Assembly: GCA_023256015.1 (NCBI GenBank)
Contig: JAGDWK010000078.1
Span: 1-44,169, forward strand
Direction of reading: 5' to 3'
Source: Thermogladius sp.
GTDB lineage: Archaea > Thermoproteota > Thermoprotei_A > Sulfolobales > Desulfurococcaceae
DNA: 44,169 nucleotides
The translations under genes and the position numbers were made by a program. The notes under the pieces were generated by a model. It saw nothing but the letters and a program-made list of their open reading frames with translations, did not search any database and had not been told where the DNA came from. Of the stretch, positions 6,891 through 14,971 are shown one piece after another. Numbering within the stretch: the stretch's first letter is position 1; every line of letters starts with the position of its first letter.

Positions 6891-8066
6891 ATGGAAAAAG
6901 TTTACGTTGTGGGCGCCGGGATGACCAAGATCGGCAGGTTCTTCGAAAAGAGTGCTAGAGGCCTGTTTTCCGAGGCACTGTGGAAGGCGATAGAGGACGC
7001 CGGGGGTTTGAGGCCGGACGCGGTCGTTGTGGGCAACATGACGTCCAGCGTGCTGATGGAGCAGGACAACCTGGGGCCTCTCCTAGTTGATTTCGCCGGG
7101 CTCAGAGGCCTGCCCGCTTTCAAAGTAGAGGCAGCCTGCGGTAGCGGCGGGGCGGCCGTGTACACGGGCTACGCGCTCGTGAAGTCGGGTTTAGCAGACG
7201 TCGTCGCTGTGGGAGGCGTGGAGAAGCTTACGGAGGGCGTCACGAGCGAGACCACGAAGGCCCTCGCCCAGGCCTCAGACGCTCAGTACGAGCTGATCTA
7301 CGGGGCAACTTTCACGGGCCTGAACGCCATGGTAATGAGGTACTACATGGAGAAGTTCGGGTACAACCGGGAGGACTTCGCCTACTGGCCGCTCAGGATG
7401 CACGAGTACGCGTCTTACAACCCGTACGCGCAGCTCCCTAGAAAGACGACTCTCGAAGCCATCCTCAACAGCCCGCTAATAGCCGACCCGATCCGCCTAT
7501 TCGACGCCTCCCCTATAGGAGACGGCGCAGCAGTAGTGATCCTCGTCAGGGGCGAGGAGCGGGCGAGAGAGGTGGCGAAGAAGACGGGGAAGGACGTCCT
7601 GGTAGAGCTGGCCTCTGTGGCTATGGCCACCGACAGCGTCGACATAGCGTCGAGGAGAGACCTATTGACGATGGAGTCGACCGTCACGGCGGCGAGGGAG
7701 GCCGTCAAGCGCGCCGGCATCTCCCTTAAAGACGTCGACTACGCAGAGGTTCACGACGCCTTCAGCATAACGGGCTTCCTCGCCCTGGAGGATATCGGCT
7801 TTGCCCCTAAGGGGGAGGCCCCGAAGCTCTGGAGAGAGGGCAGGTTCGCCAAGGGTGACAAGCCCGAGGTGAACTTCAGTGGTGGGCTCAAGGCGAGGGG
7901 GCACCCTGTCGGGGCAACTGGCGTGTACCAGGTCGCCGAGGCCTACCTCCAGTTGAGAGGGGACTTCCCGGGCTACAAGGCGTCTTCGCCCCAGATCGCG
8001 CTTGCTCACAACATCGGTGGTGTTGGGACTATCACGGCGATCAGCGTACTTAGGAGGGCGAAGTGA
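6891..8066 (+). CDS. thiolase-family acyl-CoA acetyltransferase (SCP2-thiolase-like)
   Basis: A 391-residue thiolase of the archaeal/SCP-x branch. The nucleophile is Cys83 in EAACGSGGAAV, a second catalytic residue is His288 in VHDAFS, and His338 lies in GGLKARGHPVGATG. The C-terminal CxGxG motif of classical biosynthetic thiolases is replaced by AHNIGGVG (His373), as in SCP2-type enzymes. It could condense two acetyl-CoA to acetoacetyl-CoA for the mevalonate pathway, or cleave 3-ketoacyl-CoA. The usual archaeal neighbours for the mevalonate route (HMG-CoA synthase and a DUF35 zinc-ribbon protein) are not here. Instead the next gene overlaps its stop codon and encodes an acyl-CoA carboxyltransferase, which points to CoA-ester metabolism. 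Confidence 0.88.
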   Translation: MEKVYVVGAGMTKIGRFFEKSARGLFSEALWKAIEDAGGLRPDAVVVGNMTSSVLMEQDNLGPLLVDFAGLRGLPAFKVEAACGSGGAAVYTGYALVKSGLADVVAVGGVEKLTEGVTSETTKALAQASDAQYELIYGATFTGLNAMVMRYYMEKFGYNREDFAYWPLRMHEYASYNPYAQLPRKTTLEAILNSPLIADPIRLFDASPIGDGAAVVILVRGEERAREVAKKTGKDVLVELASVAMATDSVDIASRRDLLTMESTVTAAREAVKRAGISLKDVDYAEVHDAFSITGFLALEDIGFAPKGEAPKLWREGRFAKGDKPEVNFSGGLKARGHPVGATGVYQVAEAYLQLRGDFPGYKASSPQIALAHNIGGVGTITAISVLRRAK

Positions 8067-9628
8067 TGTCGAAGACCCACGAGGACCTTTTAAACGAGCT
8101 CAGGGGTATTAGAGAGAAGAGCGTGATCGGGGGCGGGCAGGACAAGATAGAGGCGCAGCGCAAGAAGGGGAAGCTCTGGGTCAGGGACAGGCTGAGCCTG
8201 TTGCTGGACAAGGACAGCTTCCAGGAGATCCAGTGGCTCAGGACGCACCGCAGCACGTTCTTCGGTATGGACAAGGTGAAGATCTACGGGGACGGCGTCA
8301 TAATTGGCTACGGAAAGATCGACGGTAGGCCTGTCTTCGTGTACGCACAGGACTTCACAGTCTTCGGGGGTAGCATAGGCGAAGTCCACGGAGAGAAGAT
8401 AGCCCACCTGATCGAGATGGCGGTCAGGTACGGCGCCCCGGTGATAGGCCTATACGACTCGGGTGGAGCCCGCATCCAAGAGGGGGTGGCGAGCCTACAC
8501 AGCTCCGGCTTGCTTTTCGCGGCCAACGTCAAGGCGAGCGGTGTGGTACCCCAGATCGCGGTCATGCTGGGGCCGTGCGCCGGCGCCGCCTCGTACAGCC
8601 CCGCTCTCATGGACTTCGTCGTCATGGTTAAGCAGGCGTACATGTTCATAACCGGCCCCGAGGTGGTCAAGGCGGCGACAGGAGTGGAGGTGACCTTCGA
8701 GGAGCTGGGCGGGGCCCACGTCCACGCCACTAAGAGCGGTGTGGCCCACCTCGTAGCGGACGACGAGCAGACGGCCTTCGCGCTGACGAGGAAGCTGCTT
8801 TCCTACCTCCCCAGCAACTCGAACGAGGAGCCCCTGTATATCCCGACGGAGGACCCCGTTGAGAGGAGGCTGGACAACCTGTACGCCGTTGTCCCTACAG
8901 ACCCCGTAAAGCCCTTCGACGTAAAGGAGGTCGTGGTGAGCGTGGCTGACAACGGGGAGTTCCTAGAGATACAGCCCGAGTTCGCCAAGTCCGCTGTCGT
9001 GGGGTTCGCCAGGGTGGGAGGGCACAGCGTGTGCATTGTCGCGAACCAGCCGGCCGAGAAGGGAGGGGTCATAGACATTGACGCCTCTAACAAGATCGCC
9101 AGGTTCGTGAGGTTCTGCGACGCGTTCAACCTGCCTATTATAACGTTCGTGGACACGCCCGGCTTCATGCCCGGTGTAGACCAAGAACACGGCGGGATTA
9201 TAAAGCACGGGGCCAAGATCCTCCACGCGTACGCTGACGCGACCGTCCCAAAGATAACCGTGATCATGAGGAAGGCGTACGGCGGCGCATACATCGCCAT
9301 GGGCAGTAAGTCGCTGGGCGCCGACATCACCTACGCCTGGCCCACAGCGGAGATCGCCGTTATGGGCCCGGAGAGCGCGGTGAGGATCCTCTACAGGAAG
9401 GAGGCCGAGACGAGGCCCGACCCCGCTAAGTTCTACGTGGAGAAGACCCAGGAGTACAGGAGAATCTTCGCCAACCCGTACTTGTCAGCGGAGCTCGGCT
9501 ACGTCGACGACGTCATAGACCCTGCGGAGACGAGGCTCAAGATCGCGACGGCTCTAGACTTCGTGAAGAGGAAGAGGGAGGAGTACGTCGGGATAGTTCC
9601 GAAGAAGCACTCCAATATACCGTTGTAG
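8066..9628 (+). CDS. acyl-CoA carboxylase/decarboxylase carboxyltransferase subunit (PccB/MmdA family)
   Basis: A 520-residue biotin-dependent carboxyltransferase with two crotonase-fold halves. The N-terminal half contains LYDSGGARIQEGVASLHSSG (acyl-CoA oxyanion site) and GPCAGAASYSPALMDFVVM. The C-terminal half has FVDTPGFMPGVDQEHGGIIKHGAKIL (biotin-binding region) and RKAYGGAYIAMGSK. It transfers carboxyl groups between carboxybiotin and propionyl-, acetyl- or methylmalonyl-CoA. The ATG at 8066 overlaps the thiolase stop (ATGA-type coupling) with AGGAGGG just upstream. The biotin carrier gene lies convergently 1 nt beyond its stop. No biotin carboxylase or membrane decarboxylase subunit is in the window, so direction (carboxylase or decarboxylase) is undecided. 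Confidence 0.93.
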   Translation: MSKTHEDLLNELRGIREKSVIGGGQDKIEAQRKKGKLWVRDRLSLLLDKDSFQEIQWLRTHRSTFFGMDKVKIYGDGVIIGYGKIDGRPVFVYAQDFTVFGGSIGEVHGEKIAHLIEMAVRYGAPVIGLYDSGGARIQEGVASLHSSGLLFAANVKASGVVPQIAVMLGPCAGAASYSPALMDFVVMVKQAYMFITGPEVVKAATGVEVTFEELGGAHVHATKSGVAHLVADDEQTAFALTRKLLSYLPSNSNEEPLYIPTEDPVERRLDNLYAVVPTDPVKPFDVKEVVVSVADNGEFLEIQPEFAKSAVVGFARVGGHSVCIVANQPAEKGGVIDIDASNKIARFVRFCDAFNLPIITFVDTPGFMPGVDQEHGGIIKHGAKILHAYADATVPKITVIMRKAYGGAYIAMGSKSLGADITYAWPTAEIAVMGPESAVRILYRKEAETRPDPAKFYVEKTQEYRRIFANPYLSAELGYVDDVIDPAETRLKIATALDFVKRKREEYVGIVPKKHSNIPL

Positions 9629-9629
9629 A

Positions 9630-10145
9630 CTACTTCAACGTGACTAGAGGAGCGTCTTTCCCCACGGCCTGCCCTCTCTGCACGTGCACCTCTAGAACCT
9701 CGCCCTCCAGGTGGGACTTTACCTCGATCACCATTTTCATGGACTCCATTACCGCGACGACGTCTCCTTGCTTGACCCTGTCCCCCTTCTTCACCTTGAC
9801 CTCCACTATCCTCCCGGAGATGGGGGCCTTGATAACCCTACCGCCCGGCTCTACGGGCTTCGCCTCCTCGGATACTTTCCTCTTTACCGGCGTCTCGTAG
9901 ATCTCCGAGATGCTGCTCACGAGGAGGGGCTGGGTGTTGATGTACGCGTGCTCGCCTGCCAGTAGTATGGAGAAGTACACCCCGTCGTAGTCCAGAATGA
10001 CCCTGTCAGGGCCGTGTTTAATGACCCTCATCTCAACTTGTTTACCGTCCGGCAGGACGACAAAGACCTTGTCCTTCTCCGCCTTGTCGATTACTAGGTC
10101 GATCGTCAGCCCGTAGACCGTTTTCACTTTCATTTTTCTTGGCAT
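9630..10145 (-). CDS. biotin carboxyl carrier protein
   Basis: A 171-residue protein whose C-terminal 75 residues form a biotinyl/lipoyl barrel. The biotin-accepting lysine is Lys137 in VMESMKM; the usual motif is AMKM or EAMKM, so Ser replaces Ala at the position before Met. PISGRIVEVKVKKGDRVKQGDVVAV and GEVLEVHVQRGQAVGKDAPLV are the two flanking halves of the barrel. The N-terminal 95 residues (MKVKTVYGLTIDLVIDK...) resemble the extended N-domain of archaeal carriers. It is encoded on the opposite strand directly behind the carboxyltransferase, its evident partner. The upstream region 10146-10236 offers a TATA-like GTTTTTTAAG around 10211-10222 and GAGGT before the ATG. Confidence 0.92.
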   Translation of the reverse strand: MPRKMKVKTVYGLTIDLVIDKAEKDKVFVVLPDGKQVEMRVIKHGPDRVILDYDGVYFSILLAGEHAYINTQPLLVSSISEIYETPVKRKVSEEAKPVEPGGRVIKAPISGRIVEVKVKKGDRVKQGDVVAVMESMKMVIEVKSHLEGEVLEVHVQRGQAVGKDAPLVTLK

Positions 10146-10236
10146 AACAAACCTCGCAACCGTCTTTCAAATAGTTGAACCAGGGTCTGAACTCAATTTA
10201 TTACGTCTAAAACTTAAAAAACGTTACCTAAAGCAG

Positions 10237-10743
10237 CTATCCAAATCCTCTCAAGTAGAGGCCTACGTCGAAGATGTTCCTGAAAACCCTTGACCCTGTG
10301 TCCCACCTCGCTACACCGACCACGAGCCCGTCTAAGCCGTCAACGACCGCCACGTAGCTGTCGACGGGTGGGTAGATCTCCAGGACGCTCTCGAGGAGGA
10401 GGTCGTTCCCGTACAGGAACGCTTTCACCCCTTGCTCCGACGCCTTCACCGCGGCTACCAGCCCAAACCTTTCAAAGACCTTCTCGTAGAGCGCTGGAGT
10501 CGGCACTACGTGTCTCTTCACCACGACGGCCAACGCGTCGCCCGAGAACAAGGTGCGGGGTGCTGCGGCCCGAGCCTCGTACAGCACGCAGACGGCACCG
10601 AAGCAGGTCTCCTCCAGCCTTTGGGGGTTGAAGAACTCGCTGGCCTCGACGCCGAGGGCTTCCGAGAAGTACCTAAGCAGCTTCGCGACGTGGCCTCTAG
10701 GAGCTGGGCCGTTGTAGAACTTGATCTTGTGCTCCTCCCTCAA
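10237..10743 (-). CDS. PUA-like RNA-binding protein (NIP7/RsmF-partner type)
   Basis: A 168-residue protein. Its second half, LFSGDALAVVVKRHVVPTPALYEKV then VKAFLYGNDLLLESV and SYVAVVDGLDGLVVGVARW, resembles PUA/pre-PUA modules that bind structured RNA. The FLYGNDLL element recalls NIP7-like proteins and the C-terminal domain of RsmF-type rRNA methyltransferases. It starts at TTG 10743, six bases after the stop of the m5C methyltransferase gene, so the two are almost certainly one operon. I infer that it supplies RNA recognition to the methyltransferase in trans. The family assignment rests on short motifs only. Confidence 0.6.
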   Translation of the reverse strand: MREEHKIKFYNGPAPRGHVAKLLRYFSEALGVEASEFFNPQRLEETCFGAVCVLYEARAAAPRTLFSGDALAVVVKRHVVPTPALYEKVFERFGLVAAVKASEQGVKAFLYGNDLLLESVLEIYPPVDSYVAVVDGLDGLVVGVARWDTGSRVFRNIFDVGLYLRGFG

Positions 10744-10749
10744 GCGCCT

Positions 10750-11769
10750 CTACCACCTCACCTTCGTGAGGAGGCAGAAGGTGAAGCCGAACATCTGGTG
10801 CCTGTGCGGCCATATCCTAACACACCTCCTCACCCTGTCGTCGAAAACCAGCCTGTGGAACGAGGTCAGCCCCCTGTCCCACTCGAAGAGCTTCACCGGC
10901 GGCTCTACAACGTCTACGTCGTTCCTCGACTCCAGGACCTTTGACACGACGTACTCGTTCTCCTCCGGCGCAATGCTACACGTGATGTAGGCCAGAATAC
11001 CCTCCGGCTCAAGCATGTCGACGCCGGCTCGGAGCAGCTCTATCTCCCTCTTGGCGAGCACGGCCAGGTCCTTTAGTGTAGTCTTGGTCTTCCTCGAGGG
11101 GTCGTTCATTATGGTCCCCTCAGAGCTGCAGGGGACGTCCATTACGACTCTAGCGAACCTCTTCCCCCAAGACCTTGGCAGCCGGCGGGCGTCGGCCCAA
11201 GTGACGACGTTGTTGGGGAGCTTCATCCTCACGAAGTGTCCTACGAGGGCCCTCAGGCGGGGGAGGTGAATATCGTTGGCGTAGACCACCCCCTGGCCCA
11301 CCAGTAGCTGTGCTGCGAACGTGGCCTTCCCGCCAGGTGCTGCGCAGGCGTCTAGTACGTCGCCCCTGTAGTCGTGTAGCAACAGCAGTACTGGGGCTAG
11401 CGCTGAGGCGTCCCTGTGTACGTAGTACAGCCCCTTGAGGTACTCGTGCGTCGAGCCGATCGTGGGGTGTTCAGGAGAGGATACCACCCTGAAAGCCCCG
11501 TAGTACCATGGCACCTCCTCTAGTCCGAAGCCCATCTCCTCGAGCCTCCTCCTCAACTTGCCAGGCTCTACTAGGGATGTGTTGGCCCTCACCACGGGTC
11601 TCAGCGGCCTTTCGAACGCCTCCAGTAGCTTCAACGTTTCTTCGAGACCCAGTATTAGCAGGTAACGCTGGACCATGTAGGGGAGGTAGCCGTACCTCTC
11701 CGCCAGTTGCTTGGCCTTCTCACCGGCCTCTACGTAGATCTCGCTGTAGATCGTGGACACGTCGATCAT
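10750..11769 (-). CDS. RsmB/NOP2/Sun-family RNA (cytosine-5) methyltransferase
   Basis: A 339-residue enzyme transferring methyl from S-adenosylmethionine to C5 of cytosine in tRNA or rRNA. The SAM motif is DACAAPGGKATF (about residues 140-151). The release cysteine lies in DVPCSSEGT (Cys214) and the catalytic nucleophile in YITCSIAPEEN (Cys264). Both cysteines of the NSUN mechanism are present. The frame is open upstream to 11934, but ATG 11769 (MIDVSTIYSEIYVEAGEKAK) is the natural start and overlaps the DUF72 stop by four bases. The domain begins with the helical N-terminal region common to NOP2/RsmB proteins. The PUA-like gene downstream is a likely partner. Confidence 0.92.
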   Translation of the reverse strand: MIDVSTIYSEIYVEAGEKAKQLAERYGYLPYMVQRYLLILGLEETLKLLEAFERPLRPVVRANTSLVEPGKLRRRLEEMGFGLEEVPWYYGAFRVVSSPEHPTIGSTHEYLKGLYYVHRDASALAPVLLLLHDYRGDVLDACAAPGGKATFAAQLLVGQGVVYANDIHLPRLRALVGHFVRMKLPNNVVTWADARRLPRSWGKRFARVVMDVPCSSEGTIMNDPSRKTKTTLKDLAVLAKREIELLRAGVDMLEPEGILAYITCSIAPEENEYVVSKVLESRNDVDVVEPPVKLFEWDRGLTSFHRLVFDDRVRRCVRIWPHRHQMFGFTFCLLTKVRW

Positions 11770-12476
11770 TGGCCTACTCCAGCCATGGACTCCATGATCC
11801 TCTTCATCGACCGGGCGTTCTCCAGCATGTAGTGGTCGTTGTTGAAGTACACGAACACTCTCGAGGGTCTCTGCGAGACGACTCTCTCTGCCAGCTCTCG
11901 GAGCTCGCTCTCCGAGTACTCGTAGCCATACCACTCCGTGTGCCCGTGCAGCCTGAGGTAGACAGTCCCATTAGAGTTCACAACCCACGTCGCTATAGGC
12001 GCGTCTATCGAGACCAGTGTCAGGCCGAGGTCTCTGGCCCACTCGACCACGCGCTCGTTGAAGCACGACTCGTGCCTGAACTCCAGCGCAAACCTCTGAC
12101 CGAGACCCGTCTTGTCGTAGAAGTTCCTCAGCCGTTCCAGGTTCTCCTCCTTACAGGTGAAGTTCGGGGGGAGCTGGAAGAGGTAGAACTCGACTATCCC
12201 GTCCATGGGCTGGAAGAGGTCTCTGAACTTCAGCCACACCTCGAAGGCCCTCTCACTCATCCTCCTCGTGTGCGTTATACTCTTGTGGACTTTGATAGCC
12301 CACTTTATTCCAGCGCCCTTCCTAGCCCATGACAACACCTGGTTCCTGAAGGGAAACCTGTAAAAGCTCGCGTTCAACTCCACGGTGTTTAATCCGCTCT
12401 CCTCGATGTACCAGTCCAAAGTGCCTTCCTCGTTCCAAATGTAAAGCCACCCACTCGTCCCAACGTATATCTCCAA
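11766..12476 (-). CDS. DUF72 (YecE-family) TIM-barrel-like protein
   Basis: A 236-residue protein with the DUF72 pattern: an N-terminal YVGTSGWLYIW strand, LNTVELNASFYRFPF, WAIKVHKSITHTRRM, IVEFYLFQLPPNF, a central FALEFRHESCF, and a C-terminal RLHGHTEWYGYEYSESEL with VFVYFNNDHYMLENA. The family is widespread in bacteria and archaea. Its conserved polar residues suggest a hydrolase or lyase, but to my knowledge no reaction is firmly established. The start is TTG 12476. It overlaps the start of the m5C methyltransferase by four bases, so translation is probably coupled and the first gene of this three-gene operon is DUF72. Confidence 0.88.
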   Translation of the reverse strand: MEIYVGTSGWLYIWNEEGTLDWYIEESGLNTVELNASFYRFPFRNQVLSWARKGAGIKWAIKVHKSITHTRRMSERAFEVWLKFRDLFQPMDGIVEFYLFQLPPNFTCKEENLERLRNFYDKTGLGQRFALEFRHESCFNERVVEWARDLGLTLVSIDAPIATWVVNSNGTVYLRLHGHTEWYGYEYSESELRELAERVVSQRPSRVFVYFNNDHYMLENARSMKRIMESMAGVGQ

Positions 12477-12530
12477 GGCAATCCCTAAGTATAATATGAG
12501 CCCTCACTCCATTTATTAGTAGGTGGTTCC
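12477..12530. promoter_or_regulatory. shared 54-bp divergent promoter region
   Basis: This gap drives DUF72 leftward and the aldolase rightward. An A/T core AAGTATAATATG at 12488-12497 can act as a TATA box for the aldolase at 12531, giving a start near 12518 and a very short leader. Its complement (CATATTATACTT) could serve the DUF72 gene with an almost leaderless transcript. GGTGG just before ATG 12531 is the likely ribosome binding site. Confidence 0.5.
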
Positions 12531-13238
12531 ATGGGCAGGATCTCGGAGCTACTTGGGAAAATGAGTGATCGCGAGCTAGCCTCGATGATCGACCACACGT
12601 TACTCAAGCCCCAGTCGGACTACAAGCAACTAGAGAAGTACGTGAACGACTACAAGAAGTACGGCTTCAAGGCGCTGGTGGTGCCGCTGAGCCTAGTCCC
12701 GAAGGCCATCGAACTCGGAGGGGCGGGTATTAGGGTCGCCACCGTAATAGGCTTCCCCCTGGGCAACACGTCGACGAGGGTGAAGGTGGCCGAAGTAGTT
12801 GAGGCCGCCGAGCTTGGGGCCAGAGAAGTAGACGTGGTGATGAACTTGAACGCGTTTAAGTCGGGCGACTACAGCTATGTCCTCAACGAGCTGAAGAGGG
12901 TCGTGGGAGAGGCGAGGGACAGAGGGGTGGAGGTCGTCAAAGTCATAGTAGAGACCGGTCTACTCACGGACGAAGAAAAAATAAAAGCAGCAAAGCTGGT
13001 AGTGGAGTCGGGGGCCGACTTCGTTAAGACTAGCACCGGCTTCCTCGGCGAGGGGGCAACGGTGCACGACGTGGACCTGTTGTACAGGGCCGTCGAGGGG
13101 AGAATAGGTGTCAAGGCCTCCGGCGGTATCAGGCACGCCCTCGACGCGCTGGCCATGATAGACGCGGGGGCTACTAGGATCGGTACGAGCACGGGCGACA
13201 AGATAATCGAGGAGTTCCTCAAATTGAAGGTGGGGTGA
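12531..13238 (+). CDS. deoC: deoxyribose-phosphate aldolase
   Basis: A 235-residue class I aldolase that splits 2-deoxyribose 5-phosphate into glyceraldehyde 3-phosphate and acetaldehyde. Key residues are visible: the Schiff-base lysine Lys166 in GADFVKTSTGF, Asp101 in REVDVVMNLNAFK, and Lys195 in IGVKASGGIRHALDAL. The N terminus LASMIDHTLLKP is the standard DeoC opening. Length is normal for archaeal DeoC. It serves deoxynucleoside breakdown and links it to glycolysis. The next gene begins one base after its stop, so deoC and the aminopropyltransferase gene form an operon. Confidence 0.96.
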   Translation: MGRISELLGKMSDRELASMIDHTLLKPQSDYKQLEKYVNDYKKYGFKALVVPLSLVPKAIELGGAGIRVATVIGFPLGNTSTRVKVAEVVEAAELGAREVDVVMNLNAFKSGDYSYVLNELKRVVGEARDRGVEVVKVIVETGLLTDEEKIKAAKLVVESGADFVKTSTGFLGEGATVHDVDLLYRAVEGRIGVKASGGIRHALDALAMIDAGATRIGTSTGDKIIEEFLKLKVG

Positions 13239-13239
13239 C

Positions 13240-14112
13240 GTGGTGGAGTTCGAGGGGTTAATCATACTAGAACCCGCAGGCAAGTACACCAGGCACGTGC
13301 TGAAGGTCAACAAAGTCTACGCGGCCGAGAAGACCCCGTACCAGGAGATCGCGTTCGTCGAGATAGAGGGGTTCGGGAAGGCCCTTGTCATCGACAACTT
13401 CATCCAGAGCACGGAGGCAGACGAGCACATCTACCACGAGCTCCTCGTCCAGCCCGCTATGGCACTGCACCCCAAGCCCGAGAAAGTCCTCGTCATCGGG
13501 GGCGGTGAAGGGGCGACCCTGAGGGAGGTGCTGAAGCACAGCACAGTGAAGAAGGCGGTCATGGTGGACATCGACAGAGACGTCGTGGAGTTCTCGAAGA
13601 AGTACCTGGAGGTGATGCACAAGGGCAGCTTCCACGACCCTAGAGCAGAGGTCGTGATCATGGACGGACTAGTGTACGTCGAGAAAGCCAGCGAAAGAGA
13701 CTTCGACGTGGTTATACTAGACCTGACAGACCCGTACGCAGGCCCAGCCGCGAAGCCCCTCTATAGTTACGAGTTCTACAGTAAACTGAAGAACATAATG
13801 AAGAGGGACGGCGTTCTCGTCACACAGGCCGGCTCTAGTTACTTCTACACGCAAGACTACTTGTACGTGAAAGAGAACCTGTCTAGGGCTTTCAAGTACA
13901 CTGGCGAGTACTGGACTTGGATACCTAGTTTCGCCGTTAATGTGAACTTCATTATAGCCTCAGACGCCTACAACCCGCTAGAACTAGAACCAGACGAGTT
14001 CGACAAGAGGATGAGGGAGAGGGGCGTGAAAAACGTCTACATTGACGGGAAGAGGTTCAAGGGGCTCATTTTAGTAGGCGTTATCTACCCGAGGGGGTTC
14101 ACTCCTCAATAG
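13240..14112 (+). CDS. speE: spermidine-synthase-like polyamine aminopropyltransferase
   Basis: A 290-residue protein transferring an aminopropyl group from decarboxylated S-adenosylmethionine to a diamine or agmatine. Diagnostic segments are STEADEHIYHELLVQPAM (substrate gate), VLVIGGGEGATLREVLKH (residues 83-100, cofactor loop), VMVDIDRDVVEFSKKYL, and VVILDLTDPYAGPA with the catalytic Asp at about residue 161. LTDP rather than the common SSDP is seen in several archaeal enzymes. Hyperthermophiles make unusual long polyamines, so the acceptor cannot be fixed from sequence. GTG 13240 is the start, with a second GTG immediately after. Its 3' end overlaps the convergent ABC permease gene by 14 bases. 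Confidence 0.92.
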   Translation: MVEFEGLIILEPAGKYTRHVLKVNKVYAAEKTPYQEIAFVEIEGFGKALVIDNFIQSTEADEHIYHELLVQPAMALHPKPEKVLVIGGGEGATLREVLKHSTVKKAVMVDIDRDVVEFSKKYLEVMHKGSFHDPRAEVVIMDGLVYVEKASERDFDVVILDLTDPYAGPAAKPLYSYEFYSKLKNIMKRDGVLVTQAGSSYFYTQDYLYVKENLSRAFKYTGEYWTWIPSFAVNVNFIIASDAYNPLELEPDEFDKRMRERGVKNVYIDGKRFKGLILVGVIYPRGFTPQ

Positions 14113-14971
14113 AAGTTTTTTCGAACACGACCCCCGCTAACCACAACATCGCAGACCCTACTACTGCGAGCACTATGAGGTCGTTTACAGGGCTCATCGG
14201 GTAGAGGCCGACGTCGGCGCCGGTGAGCCAGTACCTCACGCTGTGGACAGTATAGCTCAGGGGGTTGAACTGGGCAAACACCTTCATCCAGTCGGGCATC
14301 GTGGTGAACGGGTAGAACACGCCGCTCATGAACATCAGCGGCATTGTCAGTAGGTTGATCAACATCTGGAAGCCCTCCACACTTGTCAGCTTGAGGGCTA
14401 TTATTACCCCGAGGGACGAGAAGGCCAGTGCCGAGATGAACAGGTAGACTATCGCTATGGGTATGCCGGTTAGTCTCAAGCCCCCCGCCAACGCAAGGCC
14501 GAGAAGCACTACGATCAGCCCCTGCAGCGTAGTTATGATAGCGTCGCCCAGTATCCTACCAGCTATCACGAGCTTCCTAGAGGCGGGGGCTACGAGCGTC
14601 TCCTTCAAGTAACCGAACTGCTTGTCCCATATGACGCTTAACCCGCCGATGAAGCTGCCCATGAACACGGTCATCGAAGCCATGCCGCTGACCATGAATG
14701 TGAGGTAGTCTACGCCGCCGAAGATGGTGTTGAAATACCTCTGGATCATGTCGGAGATCGAGAGGCCGGGTGGTACGGGTATCCCGGTCGGCAACCTGCT
14801 GAAACTCGTCCCCGAGAACACCGACCCCCAGCCGAGGCCCAGGAATATGATCCACACCAGCGGGTTCAGCACGGTGGAGACGAGCCTCGACCTGGCTCCC
14901 ATCCACCTCTTGACCTGCCTGTACACCATTGCTACTAGAGGGGAGAGGTCCCTGTACACTACCTGTGCCAC
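14099..14971 (-). CDS. ABC-2 type exporter permease (DrrB-like)
   Basis: A 290-residue protein with six predicted membrane helices, starting with VLNPLVWIIFLGLGWGSVF and ending with DLIVLAVVGSAMLWLAGVVF. The ABC-2 motif region FGYLKETLVAPASRKLVIAGRILGDAI lies between helices 2 and 3, as in drug and polysaccharide exporters. GTG 14971 is the start and overlaps the end of the ATPase gene by 13 bases. With the ATPase it should form a DrrAB-like efflux pump. A PadR repressor at the head of the operon fits induction by a toxic compound. The substrate is unknown. Confidence 0.9.
   Translation of the reverse strand: MAQVVYRDLSPLVAMVYRQVKRWMGARSRLVSTVLNPLVWIIFLGLGWGSVFSGTSFSRLPTGIPVPPGLSISDMIQRYFNTIFGGVDYLTFMVSGMASMTVFMGSFIGGLSVIWDKQFGYLKETLVAPASRKLVIAGRILGDAIITTLQGLIVVLLGLALAGGLRLTGIPIAIVYLFISALAFSSLGVIIALKLTSVEGFQMLINLLTMPLMFMSGVFYPFTTMPDWMKVFAQFNPLSYTVHSVRYWLTGADVGLYPMSPVNDLIVLAVVGSAMLWLAGVVFEKTSIEE

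Noticed and set aside
10146-10236. Riboswitch or small gene upstream of the biotin carrier gene.
   Set aside because: The 91-bp gap holds only A/T-rich promoter-like sequence and a T-run; no stem of note.
11508-12332. A long plus-strand frame opposite the methyltransferase and DUF72 genes.
   Set aside because: Both minus-strand genes have full motif support; the plus frame is their shadow.
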